A DNA stretch of 64,000 bases from Armatimonadota bacterium (GTDB lineage: Bacteria; Armatimonadota; Fimbriimonadia; Fimbriimonadales; Fimbriimonadaceae), in contig JAFLBD010000002.1 of NCBI GenBank assembly GCA_017303935.1, forward strand, positions 186,001-250,000. The letters are read 5' to 3'. The notes beneath the pieces were generated by a model. It saw only the letters and a program-made list of their open reading frames with translations, did not search any database and was not told the DNA's origin. Shown here piece by piece: positions 15,471 through 24,266 of the stretch. Made by a program: the position numbers and the translations under genes. Numbering within the stretch: the first letter of the stretch is position 1; each line of letters opens with the position of its first letter.

Positions 15471-17497
15471 TCCGCCTGGAATCGGTTGATAAAGAACTCT
15501 AGCATTTGCTTTTCACCGACAAAGGTATGACCTCGATCCGGCCCAACGCGTAGCTCGTAATCTCGCTTGGCGCGGTTCATAGCCTCTATGAATTGCAAGC
15601 TGTTATTCGGATGAACATTATCGTCCGCGGTTCCGAAATACAGTAGTAGCCCTCCGGTCAGATCTTTTGCATATGTGTTTGCGCTGGAAGCTTTGTATCC
15701 CGCCGAATTTGCCGCGGGCAAACCCATGTACCTCTCGGTGTAGATGGTGTCGTAGTTCGCCCAATCGGTAACCGGCGAGCTGCTCACCCCAACTGTAAAT
15801 GTCTGAGGGTGGCGCACCAACGCCATCAAGGTTGCATAGCCTCCATACGAAGTACCGTAGATGCCGATCTTCGTCGGTTCGATGTCGGCACGTAGCTTGA
15901 GAGCTTCAGCGCACGCGGCGAGATCGTCAATCTCGACCACGCCGAGCTTGAGGTAGTTCGCATTCCGGAAGTCGCGACCTCGTCCTAGCCCGCCCCTAAC
16001 TTCGGCCTGAGCGACGATGAATCCCAACTCAGTCATCGGATCGATGGGCATGAATCCAGGCCGATAATCGCCCATTTCTGGTCCCGAGTAAACATCAAAG
16101 ATGACCGGAAATCGATCACCAGGTTTCGCATAACTTGGGAACTTGAGGACTGCGTGCAAATCAGTCTTTCCGTCGGCAGCCTTGAAGGTCAACATTTCAG
16201 GGGATCGAAACTGCGTGGCTGTTTCTGCTGGCAATCGAATATCGATCTCCCGCATTGTCTTCAACCCATTTGTGCTGATTTCGCTAAGCGTTGCGGTAGG
16301 AGCTGTGTTCGGCAGTGAGGCCAAGCCGATCACTCTTTGACCATTTGGTGAAATGACAAAGGTATGGTGCTTTGCTGTATCAGTGAGCAGCTTAGACTTG
16401 TTCGACTTGAGATCGTGAACCCAAAACTGCTTCGCCAGCGGAATTGTGCCTCCATAACTTTCGAACACCATTTTCTGATCGTCGAGCCACAGAATTCCGT
16501 CCAGATCGACCTCCGATTTCAAGCTAGTCAGTTGGCGTTGCTTCATGGTTATGAGATCAATCTCAACCCAATTGAAAAACCCTGTCGATTCAGAGGCTAG
16601 GATTAGCTTGTCTTTGACGTCTTGCAGCGCTCGGCTTGCATGAATTCTCCAGAAGCTTGATTGATAACCATTTGGACAAATTTCTTTGAGGGCCGTGACC
16701 CGCTTACCGGTCTCTCGGAAGAAGACTTGAACGGTTCGGACCTGCTGTAATCGATCCGCGAGTTGGTAGACCAATTGCCCTCCTGGAAGCCACTTGAGGT
16801 CATACACGTACTCGATGTTCTCGTCAGAATTTGGAACGGTCAACAACGGGATCGACCTTTCAGTGGCGAGGTCGTAGACGAAAAGGCTGGCTTTTGGATT
16901 GGCGCCACCTGCCTTCGGATAGTCCAAAGTCGCTAGATCGTTGCTTATCGAAAGTTGATCGTCCAGCAGATAGAACGGCTTTACGGGGGAGGAGTCGAAC
17001 TTGAGATACCAAAACTGCTTGCCAGAAGGTGACCATCCAAATCCGCGCGGAAGGCCGAGCTCTTCGCGGTACACCCAAGGCACCACTCCGTTCCGAATCA
17101 AATTCGCATCCGACCCATCGTTCGTCACTTGGACTCGCTCGCCGTTCTCTTGGACCAAGAAAAGATCTTTGCCGTCTAACCGAATGGTTAAATTTCCATT
17201 TGGTTGCTTTTCAGCACTGGTATTCGTGCGAGTGCCTGGGCCGCTCGGAGCCCTCATCTCGGTCTCTTGGCCGGATTTGACCAAATGGTGAATAGTTTTT
17301 CCAGCTTTGTAGTATGTAAATCCTTCACTATCAGCATCCCACCTGAAATCGGGTCGCGTAGCTCGAAGTATCTGCGCTGAAGTTCGCTGGGCGTTCAGGT
17401 AATCCTGATAATGCGGGTGCGATTCCAAGGTCATCTTCGGACCGGCAAATCCGACTGATGCCAATGTAAATAGTGAAAGTGAGAACAAGAGCTTCAT
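15467..17497 (-). CDS. Exported S9 family (DPP IV-like) prolyl oligopeptidase
   Basis: Serine peptidase, 676 aa, with an N-terminal signal sequence (about residues 1-18, ending A-S-V-G-F-A-G). Residues about 120-430 form the beta-propeller with WD-like repeats. The C-terminal alpha/beta-hydrolase domain carries the nucleophile in G-T-S-Y-G-G near residue 549, Asp in T-A-D-D-N-V-H near 628, and His in R-G-H-T-F near residue 659. Members cleave dipeptides after Pro or Ala. The start overlaps the MscS gene stop by 4 nt, making it the last gene of a four-gene operon. Four copies of the dispersed palindrome lie in this one gene. Confidence 0.93.
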   Translation of the reverse strand: MKLLFSLSLFTLASVGFAGPKMTLESHPHYQDYLNAQRTSAQILRATRPDFRWDADSEGFTYYKAGKTIHHLVKSGQETEMRAPSGPGTRTNTSAEKQPNGNLTIRLDGKDLFLVQENGERVQVTNDGSDANLIRNGVVPWVYREELGLPRGFGWSPSGKQFWYLKFDSSPVKPFYLLDDQLSISNDLATLDYPKAGGANPKASLFVYDLATERSIPLLTVPNSDENIEYVYDLKWLPGGQLVYQLADRLQQVRTVQVFFRETGKRVTALKEICPNGYQSSFWRIHASRALQDVKDKLILASESTGFFNWVEIDLITMKQRQLTSLKSEVDLDGILWLDDQKMVFESYGGTIPLAKQFWVHDLKSNKSKLLTDTAKHHTFVISPNGQRVIGLASLPNTAPTATLSEISTNGLKTMREIDIRLPAETATQFRSPEMLTFKAADGKTDLHAVLKFPSYAKPGDRFPVIFDVYSGPEMGDYRPGFMPIDPMTELGFIVAQAEVRGGLGRGRDFRNANYLKLGVVEIDDLAACAEALKLRADIEPTKIGIYGTSYGGYATLMALVRHPQTFTVGVSSSPVTDWANYDTIYTERYMGLPAANSAGYKASSANTYAKDLTGGLLLYFGTADDNVHPNNSLQFIEAMNRAKRDYELRVGPDRGHTFVGEKQMLEFFINRFQAD
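16337..16352. repeat. Dispersed palindrome, copy 6
   Basis: Arms match 12 of 14 (TTGACCA-TT-TGGTGAA). Inside the S9 peptidase gene (-), read as S-P-N-G-Q (frame C). Confidence 0.6.
16664..16679. repeat. Dispersed palindrome, copy 7
   Basis: Arms match 11 of 14 (ATAACCA-TT-TGGACAA). Inside the S9 peptidase gene (-), read as C-P-N-G-Y (frame C). Confidence 0.45.
17177..17192. repeat. Dispersed palindrome, copy 8
   Basis: Arms match 12 of 14 (CTAACCG-AA-TGGTTAA). Inside the S9 peptidase gene (-), read as L-T-I-R-L (frame B). Confidence 0.6.
17277..17292. repeat. Dispersed palindrome, copy 9
   Basis: Arms match 12 of 14 (TTGACCA-AA-TGGTGAA). Inside the S9 peptidase gene (-), read as H-H-L-V-K (frame A). 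Confidence 0.6.
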
Positions 17498-18561
17498 TTC
17501 GATTCCTGGAAATTAGCGAGGTTGCTAAGCACTACGGACAAAACGGATTGGCGCATCGCCATTTCTTGGGTGTATGAATCAACTTCGAACCGGACTGCGA
17601 CTTGCATGATCGGTCCCGTGTCGACGACTTCTGTGATCGCCACGACAACTGAACCTTCTTGAATTCGATCCAGTTCTCGCAAGTTCGCCGCGGTCAGTTC
17701 GGAGAAATTAACCAATTGGTCAAACGGCACGTGCTCCTTTAGCGGAATCTTTGCAGAAAACCGCCGTGAGCGCCGCTGCCCCAGGTTCTCCACAGAGGCC
17801 TTGATGAAGTTGCTGTTCGGCATCGTGAGGATAGAATCTTCTACGGTTCGAATTCGAGTACTTCGTAGATTGATCTGTTCGACAATCCCTTCCTGGCCGT
17901 TGATCTTGACCCAGTCGCCGATCGTGAACGGCATGTCCAGCATCACCGTCACTGAGCCAAACACGTTCTCGACGCTGTCCTTTGCCGCAAAAGCGATCGC
18001 TACACCGCCAATCCCCAGTCCGGCGACCATTCCCCAAACGTTCGTACCGACTTCTGCGAGAGCCGCGACAAACGTCACGATGACGATACTGACTAACCCG
18101 ATTTTTTGTAAGAACGGGAAGAGGATCTTGTGCTCGCGCTGGACGTGGCCCGCCGAGCGATGGAGGGCTGCCTCCACCAAGATCGCGTAGATGTTCGCTG
18201 CGAGCCAACCGATGGCCAGAATCCGCACGAAGACGATCCAAACGACGAGGCCCCTCAGCACTCCTTGCTCAAGGTTGAGATTCGACGCACCTGCCTCAAA
18301 GAGGAGTGAAGCGGCAGCGATGGCAAAGGTGATCTTGATGCCTCGACCATGTGTGGCGGAATACACCAAGTCGCGCACCTTTGGATTCCGCGCGCCCAAA
18401 AGGACAACGGTCCAATACACGATCCAGCCGCCGACCAATGCGGCGAGGAGCGCAACGATCAGCCCGACCCACTGCCATTCTTCGATCCCGATGAACGTGA
18501 ATTGAGTTCGCGACCGGACCCAATTCGCCCAATCAGGCACTTGGCAGAGCAGGATTTCCAC
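17494..18561 (-). CDS. MscS-family mechanosensitive ion channel
   Basis: Small-conductance channel that releases solutes on hypo-osmotic shock. Hydrophobic spans lie at about residues 30-55, 75-95, 100-130 and 150-180. The pore helix and start of the beta domain show G-L-G-I-G-G-V-A-I-A-F-A-A-K-D near residues 185-200, F-T-I-G-D-W-V near 216, and M-P-N-S-N near residue 252, all standard MscS motifs. It starts at GTG 18561, overlapping the DUF554 gene by 29 nt. Third gene of the operon. It may share osmotic or solute-uptake control with the transporter fusion gene upstream. Confidence 0.93.
   Translation of the reverse strand: MEILLCQVPDWANWVRSRTQFTFIGIEEWQWVGLIVALLAALVGGWIVYWTVVLLGARNPKVRDLVYSATHGRGIKITFAIAAASLLFEAGASNLNLEQGVLRGLVVWIVFVRILAIGWLAANIYAILVEAALHRSAGHVQREHKILFPFLQKIGLVSIVIVTFVAALAEVGTNVWGMVAGLGIGGVAIAFAAKDSVENVFGSVTVMLDMPFTIGDWVKINGQEGIVEQINLRSTRIRTVEDSILTMPNSNFIKASVENLGQRRSRRFSAKIPLKEHVPFDQLVNFSELTAANLRELDRIQEGSVVVAITEVVDTGPIMQVAVRFEVDSYTQEMAMRQSVLSVVLSNLANFQESK
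17708..17723. repeat. Dispersed palindrome, copy 10
   Basis: Arms match 13 of 14 (TTAACCA-AT-TGGTCAA). Inside the MscS gene (-), read as D-Q-L-V-N (frame A). Confidence 0.7.
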
Positions 18562-19294
18562 GATTCACCACCTTTCTATAGATCAACATTGCGATGGGCA
18601 GGAGTACCAGCGCTGGCAAAAAGTTTGCGCTGGAAACTTCCTTGATTTCAGCCAGGCCGATCCCAGTCACCATCAACACCGCACCACCTACGGCGCTCCA
18701 TTCGACCATGAGGGGTTCGTCTTCTGCTAGCCGCTTCAACCGAGTTGCCAGTAGAGTAATCAGCCCTTGAAGGATGAGGACGACAAACGCGGTGACCACC
18801 AATCCAGTGCCGAATGCCGCCGCGAAGAAAACGGCCACGATTCCATCCATCACGGACTTCACTTGGAGCAATCTTGAATCTCCTTGAATCCCATCCTGGA
18901 TACAACCAAGAAGTGTCATTGGCCCAACACAAAAGAGCACCGATGAGACGACCAAACCGTACACGAAGTCCTTTTTGCTCCCGGTCGCGCCGCCAGACGC
19001 TTCTAAGGCTGACTGGACCGATTTCGCCAGCAAATTAATCTGATCTTCGAGGCCAATCATCGCTCCGATCAGCCCACCGAAAACAAAACAGCTGAGCACG
19101 ATCAGTAGTTGCTTCGTTCCTAAGAACATCTTGATGCTGATACCTATGGTGATGATCCCTAGTCCGAGGCGAACGGTTTCGAGCAAGCTTCCAGCGATCC
19201 ACGGCTTCAGCGCGATCCCGATCAGGGCGCCAACGAGCACCGTGAGGAAGTTGAGGATCGTTCCCCAACCGCGGAGTTTGATGATGGACTTCAT
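18533..19294 (-). CDS. DUF554 family integral membrane protein
   Basis: 253 aa with about seven hydrophobic helices. It matches the DUF554 (YdfK) family by its opening G-T-I-L-N-F-L-T-V-L-V-G-A and by the internal T-L-L-G-C-I-Q-D-G stretch near residue 140. Function is not established in the family; a transport role is often guessed. I choose ATG 19294 because it forms an ATGA overlap with the stop of the transporter fusion gene, instead of a longer frame starting at 19378 inside that gene. Second gene of the leftward operon. Confidence 0.85.
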   Translation of the reverse strand: MKSIIKLRGWGTILNFLTVLVGALIGIALKPWIAGSLLETVRLGLGIITIGISIKMFLGTKQLLIVLSCFVFGGLIGAMIGLEDQINLLAKSVQSALEASGGATGSKKDFVYGLVVSSVLFCVGPMTLLGCIQDGIQGDSRLLQVKSVMDGIVAVFFAAAFGTGLVVTAFVVLILQGLITLLATRLKRLAEDEPLMVEWSAVGGAVLMVTGIGLAEIKEVSSANFLPALVLLPIAMLIYRKVVNRGNPALPSA

Positions 19295-21708
19295 ACCTTT
19301 GCGGCGCTGAACCTCATCTGCAGCAATCGCCGAATCTGGATGAGAGTAAATCCGATCAAGATTGCGCCCATTACCCAAGCGGCTGCCGTCGCATAGCCGA
19401 ACTTGAGATACATGAACGCGTTCATCCAGACCTCAAGTCCCATCGTGTGCGTCGAGTAGAGCGGTCCGCCCATCGTGAGCACAAAGATGTTCTCTGTCGC
19501 CTTGAACCCTCCGATAAACACACCAAGTAGATTGATCAGCACCAGAGGCTTCAATCCTGGCAACACGATTGAACGTATCTTGTTCCACCACGATGCACCA
19601 TCGATGTCTGCGGCTTCATAGCGCTCTTCTGGGATGTTCTTGAGTGCAGCAAGGTACAAAATGCTCCCTGGGCCCGCAGCGGCCCATACGCCCGGCAAGA
19701 CGACCGCAAACATGGCTAGCTGTGGGTTACCCAGCCAATCGTAAGACTTCGGCCAAAAGTGTGCCGGATCCCGGATAAGAACTCCGTTGATGAAGTCGAT
19801 GAACGGAGCGAGGATCGAATTCAACAATCCTGTCTCGGCTTTATCATAGAACTGCCGCCATAGGAATGCAATCACGATCGGGCTCGTCATCGCAGGAAGG
19901 TAGAAGATCGTCCGGAAGAGGACCTTGCCACGTGGAATCTCGTTTAGGGCTATCGCGAGGAAAATCGGCAAGAGAAACCCTATCGCAATCGTCAACCCAA
20001 CAAAGGTGAAACTGTTGACCAGCGCTTTATAAAAAATCGGCTGGGTGAATACGGCGATGAAGTTATCGAGCCCAACCCAGCTCGTCCCTTTCACGATGCG
20101 GTAGTCCTGAAAGGCGATAACAAGTCCTCGAGTCAGCGGATAATAGCTCCACAAGAGGAGCGTCGCAACCGCAGGCAGCAAGCAGATTGCCATGAACCGT
20201 AGGACTCGCCCTCGGTTTTCTCCTGCCACAAGCCCAGAAGACACTGCAAACTTAGGCTGATTGCGCGCTTTTTTGACAAAGTATCCAATCAGCGCGGAAA
20301 TGAAAATGGCCAGGCTGACAAGAATCCCGAGTGCCCAGGCACGTTGGACCTTCAATAACTCGGGCGGCGTGTATCCCAGCAACTTTTGGTCCATCTCGAT
20401 CTTTGTGTTTGCGAGAATCTCCGTTGCGGGCGTATTCGGTTCTAAGATCGCGCGGTCGAGTGCTGAGTCCAATACTGTATAAACTTGCTGAGTGTTGCGG
20501 CCATACGGCTCGGGATGACCCTCGCTGAAAAGCTGTTCGTTGGCGCGCACATATTCCTGGTCAACCGAAGCGAGTTCATCGTTGAACCCATATTTTTTCA
20601 ACCAGATCGGGTTAACCAAGCTGCCCATTCCTAGCGAAACGAATGCCTGTGTATTGACTCGGGCTGCATCTTCGCCGGCAAAGAACCGGATAAATCTCCA
20701 ACAAGCATCAATCTTCTTTGGATCTTTGATCGTTGCATTGATCGCCCACATTCCAGCATTGATCTCGTTGGAGGTGCTTGATGGGCCGCTCGGCATCGCA
20801 GCGATTCCAACCACCGAAGGCGGGAGATCCTGCATGTTCATCATCACGTCGCCGGTATAGGCGAACCACATGCTTGCTTTTCCGGTGCGAAGATCATCGC
20901 CAAAATTCGATGAAACTCCTCCAGCGGGACCAACTTGTTTGCCGCTCGCGTCTTGCCACTTTTCGACCGTGAGCTTTCTGAAAAAATCGAGCGCCTTTGC
21001 GGCTTCTGGCGTGTCTATCGCGCTTTTCCAACGACCATTTTCGCCGGGTTCAACGATCTTGCCGCCCGCTTGATAGACAAAGTTGGACCAATGATAACCC
21101 GATGGCTTGCTGAAGATGAACCCGATGCGACCAGGGGCAGACTGGCTCAATTTTCGCGAATAGGCTAGCAACTCATCCCAGGTTCGAGGTGGCTTTGTTG
21201 GATCGAGTCCAGCTTCTAAAAAGTGATCTCGGCGATAGTAAAGACCAAGGGCGACTTGGAACCATGGAATCGCGTAGGTCTTCCCGTCGTAGCTCTTGAG
21301 CACATCCATTGTGATCGGATTCACGCGGGCAATTACTTCGGGGTTTTGCTGGATCAGATCGTCCAACGGGCGGCAAAATCCCTGATCGATGTAATTGTAG
21401 TACTGGCGAAAGTTGACATAAAAAACGTCAGGAGACGAATCGCCAGCCATCGACATGAGGAACATCGACTCCGCGCGGTCTCCAGTCATTTCGAGGCCGC
21501 CAGCGTTGACTACACGTACATCAGGGTTCTGCCGGCGGAACTCTTCGAACACGGCTCGCCGTGCAAGCGAGCGAGGATTTGTGTCTTCCTTCGGAGGGAT
21601 TCCTTGCCCAGCACCCGCCATCATGCGAATTTGAATCTCTTCGGCGGCACCGAATGCCGACAAAGTACCAAGGATCAATAGGGCGAGAAGCCGCTTCACA
21701 AGGGTCAT
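19291..21708 (-). CDS. ABC sugar transporter: substrate-binding protein fused to MalF-type permease
   Basis: 805 aa from ATG 21708 (a TTG at 21717 is possible). Residues 1-24 are a signal or anchor sequence. Residues about 30-440 are a family 1 extracellular solute-binding protein (V-F-E-E-F-R-R-Q-N-P-D-V, then D-V-F-Y-V-N, then I-P-W-F-Q-V-A-L-G-L-Y-Y-R). A TM helix at about 455-475 links to a MalF/UgpA permease (about 505-800). The EAA loop is Y-E-A-A-D-I-D-G-A-S near residue 705. Both parts are usually separate genes. No MalG partner or ATPase gene follows; DUF554, MscS and S9 peptidase genes do. Substrate is probably an oligosaccharide, not certain. Confidence 0.9.
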   Translation of the reverse strand: MTLVKRLLALLILGTLSAFGAAEEIQIRMMAGAGQGIPPKEDTNPRSLARRAVFEEFRRQNPDVRVVNAGGLEMTGDRAESMFLMSMAGDSSPDVFYVNFRQYYNYIDQGFCRPLDDLIQQNPEVIARVNPITMDVLKSYDGKTYAIPWFQVALGLYYRRDHFLEAGLDPTKPPRTWDELLAYSRKLSQSAPGRIGFIFSKPSGYHWSNFVYQAGGKIVEPGENGRWKSAIDTPEAAKALDFFRKLTVEKWQDASGKQVGPAGGVSSNFGDDLRTGKASMWFAYTGDVMMNMQDLPPSVVGIAAMPSGPSSTSNEINAGMWAINATIKDPKKIDACWRFIRFFAGEDAARVNTQAFVSLGMGSLVNPIWLKKYGFNDELASVDQEYVRANEQLFSEGHPEPYGRNTQQVYTVLDSALDRAILEPNTPATEILANTKIEMDQKLLGYTPPELLKVQRAWALGILVSLAIFISALIGYFVKKARNQPKFAVSSGLVAGENRGRVLRFMAICLLPAVATLLLWSYYPLTRGLVIAFQDYRIVKGTSWVGLDNFIAVFTQPIFYKALVNSFTFVGLTIAIGFLLPIFLAIALNEIPRGKVLFRTIFYLPAMTSPIVIAFLWRQFYDKAETGLLNSILAPFIDFINGVLIRDPAHFWPKSYDWLGNPQLAMFAVVLPGVWAAAGPGSILYLAALKNIPEERYEAADIDGASWWNKIRSIVLPGLKPLVLINLLGVFIGGFKATENIFVLTMGGPLYSTHTMGLEVWMNAFMYLKFGYATAAAWVMGAILIGFTLIQIRRLLQMRFSAAKV

Positions 21709-21723
21709 TTTGACCAAGGTCTA

Positions 21724-21765
21724 AGGCAAAAACAACAAAGGCCAGCCAATTTGGCTGACCTTTGT
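21724..21765 (-). terminator. Rho-independent terminator after the PEP-CTERM pair
   Basis: Stem of about 14 bp with one mismatch (21735-21765, ACAAAGG.CAGCCAA paired to its complement). On the minus strand it is followed by TTGTTTTTG. It would end the transcript of the two PEP-CTERM genes before the transporter fusion gene. Confidence 0.8.
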
Positions 21766-21788
21766 GAGAAAAGGAGAATCAAAAAGAG

Positions 21789-22376
21789 TTACTTTCGTCG
21801 CTTTCGAGCAAGTGCTACGAGCCCAACGCCCATTGCAATCATCGATGTAGGCTCTGGAACAGCTTCGTAAACCTGCTCCACGGAATCGATTCGGAAGCCT
21901 TGGCCACCGTTCAATGCTCGGAACGACATGTCCTTGCTGATGAATCCCTTGGTGCTTGGTTGCGAGAACGGAATCACTAGAGTTGCAACGAAGTTCACGT
22001 CTGGACCGCTCGAAACGACATCTTGAGCCAAAAGCCCCGAACCGATCAAAGTCGAAGCTCCTGTGGTGTCGAAAACGTTCTCAGTGCCTCGAATTCGAAG
22101 TGTGGTGCCAGAAAATACTGCGCCCTTGATGATCAACTTGGCTACGTTGAGTGGTGGTTGAGTACCTCGATCGTAGTCCAGTGTCCAGGCGATATTGCCA
22201 CGGCCACCAGGCCCGACAATGAAGCCGTTGAGCATTCGGGAAATATTCAATGGTCCTTGCGATTCAGATGAAGTCGCGGTTGGCACCGACATGATGAACG
22301 ACGTAGTCGTATAAGCCGCGTGGGCTCCAGCAACACAAATAACGAGCGCAACAACGCCCAATGATTTCATTTTCAT
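21789..22376 (-). CDS. PEP-CTERM sorting domain protein
   Basis: 195 aa, exported (signal peptide about residues 1-20, ending A-G-A-H-A-A). The body is beta-rich and unrecognised. The C-terminus has V-P-E-P-T-S, then a hydrophobic helix M-I-A-M-G-V-G-L-V-A-L-A, then R-K-R-R-K: the tripartite PEP-CTERM tail that exosortase recognises. Cell-surface or exopolysaccharide-associated by family knowledge. Only 4 nt separate it from the paralogous gene upstream, so they form one operon. No exosortase gene is in the window. Confidence 0.88.
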   Translation of the reverse strand: MKMKSLGVVALVICVAGAHAAYTTTSFIMSVPTATSSESQGPLNISRMLNGFIVGPGGRGNIAWTLDYDRGTQPPLNVAKLIIKGAVFSGTTLRIRGTENVFDTTGASTLIGSGLLAQDVVSSGPDVNFVATLVIPFSQPSTKGFISKDMSFRALNGGQGFRIDSVEQVYEAVPEPTSMIAMGVGLVALARKRRK

Positions 22377-22380
22377 AGGA

Positions 22381-22950
22381 TTACTTCTTCCTTCGCTTCA
22401 GGAGAGCCAGCAAGCCAGAACCCAGCGCCAGCATCGTGGCAGGCTCTGGAACGGCCTGTTCTCGGTAAATAAATTGCATCACGCTGACTTTGCCGTAGCT
22501 GTCAACACTGTTTCCCGAAAGAGTCAGACTCATCGTCACGTTCAGACTTGTGTTCTGGCCGGAAAGCGCGGTGGCGTTTCCTACCAACAAGGCTGGCGTC
22601 AGGCTTGGCTCGGTCTGATTCAATGTGGCGGTCGTGCTGCTAACGTGTACGGCGGAAATGGCGAGAGACGCCCCACCTTCCAGCGATCCATTTGGTTGCA
22701 TCAAGATTTCGCTGAGGTACTTGCCCGCACTTGCAGTGACTGTGTAAGAAATCGTCGCCGTGTTGCTTCCGACACCAGCTTGATCAAAAAGCGGCATCGA
22801 AACAGCTCGTCCATCCGTTCCAACATTAGTTACAGAGGATGGGCCACCCACCACAACCGTAACAGCCGAGAAGGAAATGGCTTGCGCAAAACTTGTGGCA
22901 AGAATTCCTAGCACGACACCTACAAACATTCGTTGCAAAAGCGATTTCAT
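22381..22950 (-). CDS. PEP-CTERM sorting domain protein
   Basis: 189 aa with signal peptide (about 1-25, ending S-F-A-Q-A). Ser/Thr/Val-rich beta-type body without recognised domain. The C-terminal tail V-P-E-P-A-T-M-L-A-L-G-S-G-L-L-A-L-L-K-R-R-K-K is a clear PEP-CTERM signal. First gene of a two-gene operon with a second PEP-CTERM protein, and upstream AAAGG could be its ribosome-binding site. The tails of the two proteins are alike, but the bodies differ. Confidence 0.88.
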   Translation of the reverse strand: MKSLLQRMFVGVVLGILATSFAQAISFSAVTVVVGGPSSVTNVGTDGRAVSMPLFDQAGVGSNTATISYTVTASAGKYLSEILMQPNGSLEGGASLAISAVHVSSTTATLNQTEPSLTPALLVGNATALSGQNTSLNVTMSLTLSGNSVDSYGKVSVMQFIYREQAVPEPATMLALGSGLLALLKRRKK

Positions 22951-23059
22951 GATCCAACCTTTATCTTACACCCGCAAAATGCAGGGGCATCCCCTTAAAT
23001 ATACATGAATTCGGCATTGGAAGAAATTAAGAAGGTGATAACTAGCAAATCTACTTGCT

Positions 23060-23077
23060 ACAACTCTTACCAGTTGT
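23060..23077. promoter_or_regulatory. Inverted repeat ACAACT-N6-AGTTGT upstream of recA (possible SOS operator)
   Basis: A perfect 6-bp dyad 89 bp upstream of recA, next to A+T-rich TATATT/TATTAT hexamers (23085-23092) that could be a -10. It is not the known Gram-positive (GAAC-N4-GTTC) or E. coli LexA box. The position suits a damage-response repressor site. Speculative. Confidence 0.35.
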
Positions 23078-23165
23078 GATACGCTATATTATGTAGACAC
23101 ATCAGTAGACGATTGACGAGCATTTGTGATATATTGCATGTGAAATTGAGTAGAGGACATCGGAA

Positions 23166-24266
23166 ATGATGAAGAAAAAGACCAATACCAGCGAATCTGC
23201 CCCGGTTGAAAGGAGTGCAAACAACAGTGATCGAGAACGAAAGCTAGAAGCGGCCTTGAGCCAAATCGAAAAATCGTTCGGCAAAGGCGCGATCATGCGA
23301 TTGGGCTCCAACGATCGAGAGCCAATTGAGGCTATCCCCACTGGCGCACTCAGTCTTGATATGGCACTGGGTATCGGTGGACTACCACGTGGACGGATTG
23401 CAGAAATCTACGGCGGTGAATCTTGCGGTAAGACGACTCTCGCCCTCCATATCATCGCCGAAGCTCAAAAGATGGGCGGGCTTGCCCTCTTTGTAGATGC
23501 TGAGCACGCCCTGGATGTCGAATACGCAAAGGCCCTCGGAGTCGATATTGAAAAGCTCTACATCAGCCAACCAACGAGCGGAGAAGAGGCCCTAGAAATC
23601 ATGGACACCTTTGTTCGATCTGGCGCGGTGGATGTCGTCGTTCTGGACTCGGTCGCCGCTCTTGTCCCGCGCGCTGAAATCGAAGGTGAAATGGGAGATA
23701 GTTTTGTTGGTGTTCAGGCTCGAATGATGAGTCAAGCGCTCCGAAAACTCGGCGGCAATATCAGCAAGTCCAAGACGATCGCGATTTTCATCAATCAACT
23801 TCGCGAAAAGATTGGGGTGATGTACGGCAACCCTGAAACGACGCCTGGCGGTCGCGCGCTCAAGTTCTGGGCGAGCGTTCGTCTCGAAGTTCGAAAGGGT
23901 GAAGCGATCAAGGTGGGTACCGATCAGATTGGCGCCCGAACCAAGGTCAAAGTCGTTAAAAACAAGGTGGCTCCACCGTTCCGAAATGCGGAGTTCGATA
24001 CGATCTTTGGTGAAGGGATTAGCAGGGCCGGTGACCTTCTCGATATCGCGGTCCTGCGAAATATGATCACCAAGAGCGGTACGTTCTACAACTACGGGGA
24101 AACACGGCTGGGGCAAGGTCGCGATAATGCCCGCAACTTCCTCAACGAACACCCTGAGATTTTCAACGAGCTGGATCAAAAAGTGCGCGAAGCTTTCAAG
24201 GTCGAGCGCGCTTCGGCAGTGGTTGAAGTCCAAGACGACGACGAAGAAGAACCACCTGAAGATTGA
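23166..24266 (+). CDS. recA: Recombinase RecA
   Basis: DNA strand exchange and SOS co-protease, 366 aa. The Walker A loop near residues 83-90 reads G-E-S-C-G-K-T, where most RecA proteins have P-E-S-S-G-K-T. Walker B is [10 protein letters not shown] near residue 158, and L2 has [11 protein letters not shown] near residue 205. The C-terminus is acidic (D-D-D-E-E-E). The ATG at 23166 follows AGAGGA by 8 nt. It heads a rightward operon with recX, rny and ymdB; the recA-rny-ymdB order is the one seen in Bacillus. Confidence 0.98.
   Translation: MMKKKTNTSESAPVERSANNSDRERKLEAALSQIEKSFGKGAIMRLGSNDREPIEAIPTGALSLDMALGIGGLPRGRIAEIYGGESCGKTTLALHIIAEAQKMGGLALFVDAEHALDVEYAKALGVDIEKLYISQPTSGEEALEIMDTFVRSGAVDVVVLDSVAALVPRAEIEGEMGDSFVGVQARMMSQALRKLGGNISKSKTIAIFINQLREKIGVMYGNPETTPGGRALKFWASVRLEVRKGEAIKVGTDQIGARTKVKVVKNKVAPPFRNAEFDTIFGEGISRAGDLLDIAVLRNMITKSGTFYNYGETRLGQGRDNARNFLNEHPEIFNELDQKVREAFKVERASAVVEVQDDDEEEPPED

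Noticed and set aside
17993-18000. GCGATCGC (HIP1-like octamer)
   Set aside because: I noticed it once in the window, so no sign of the cyanobacterial HIP1 pattern.
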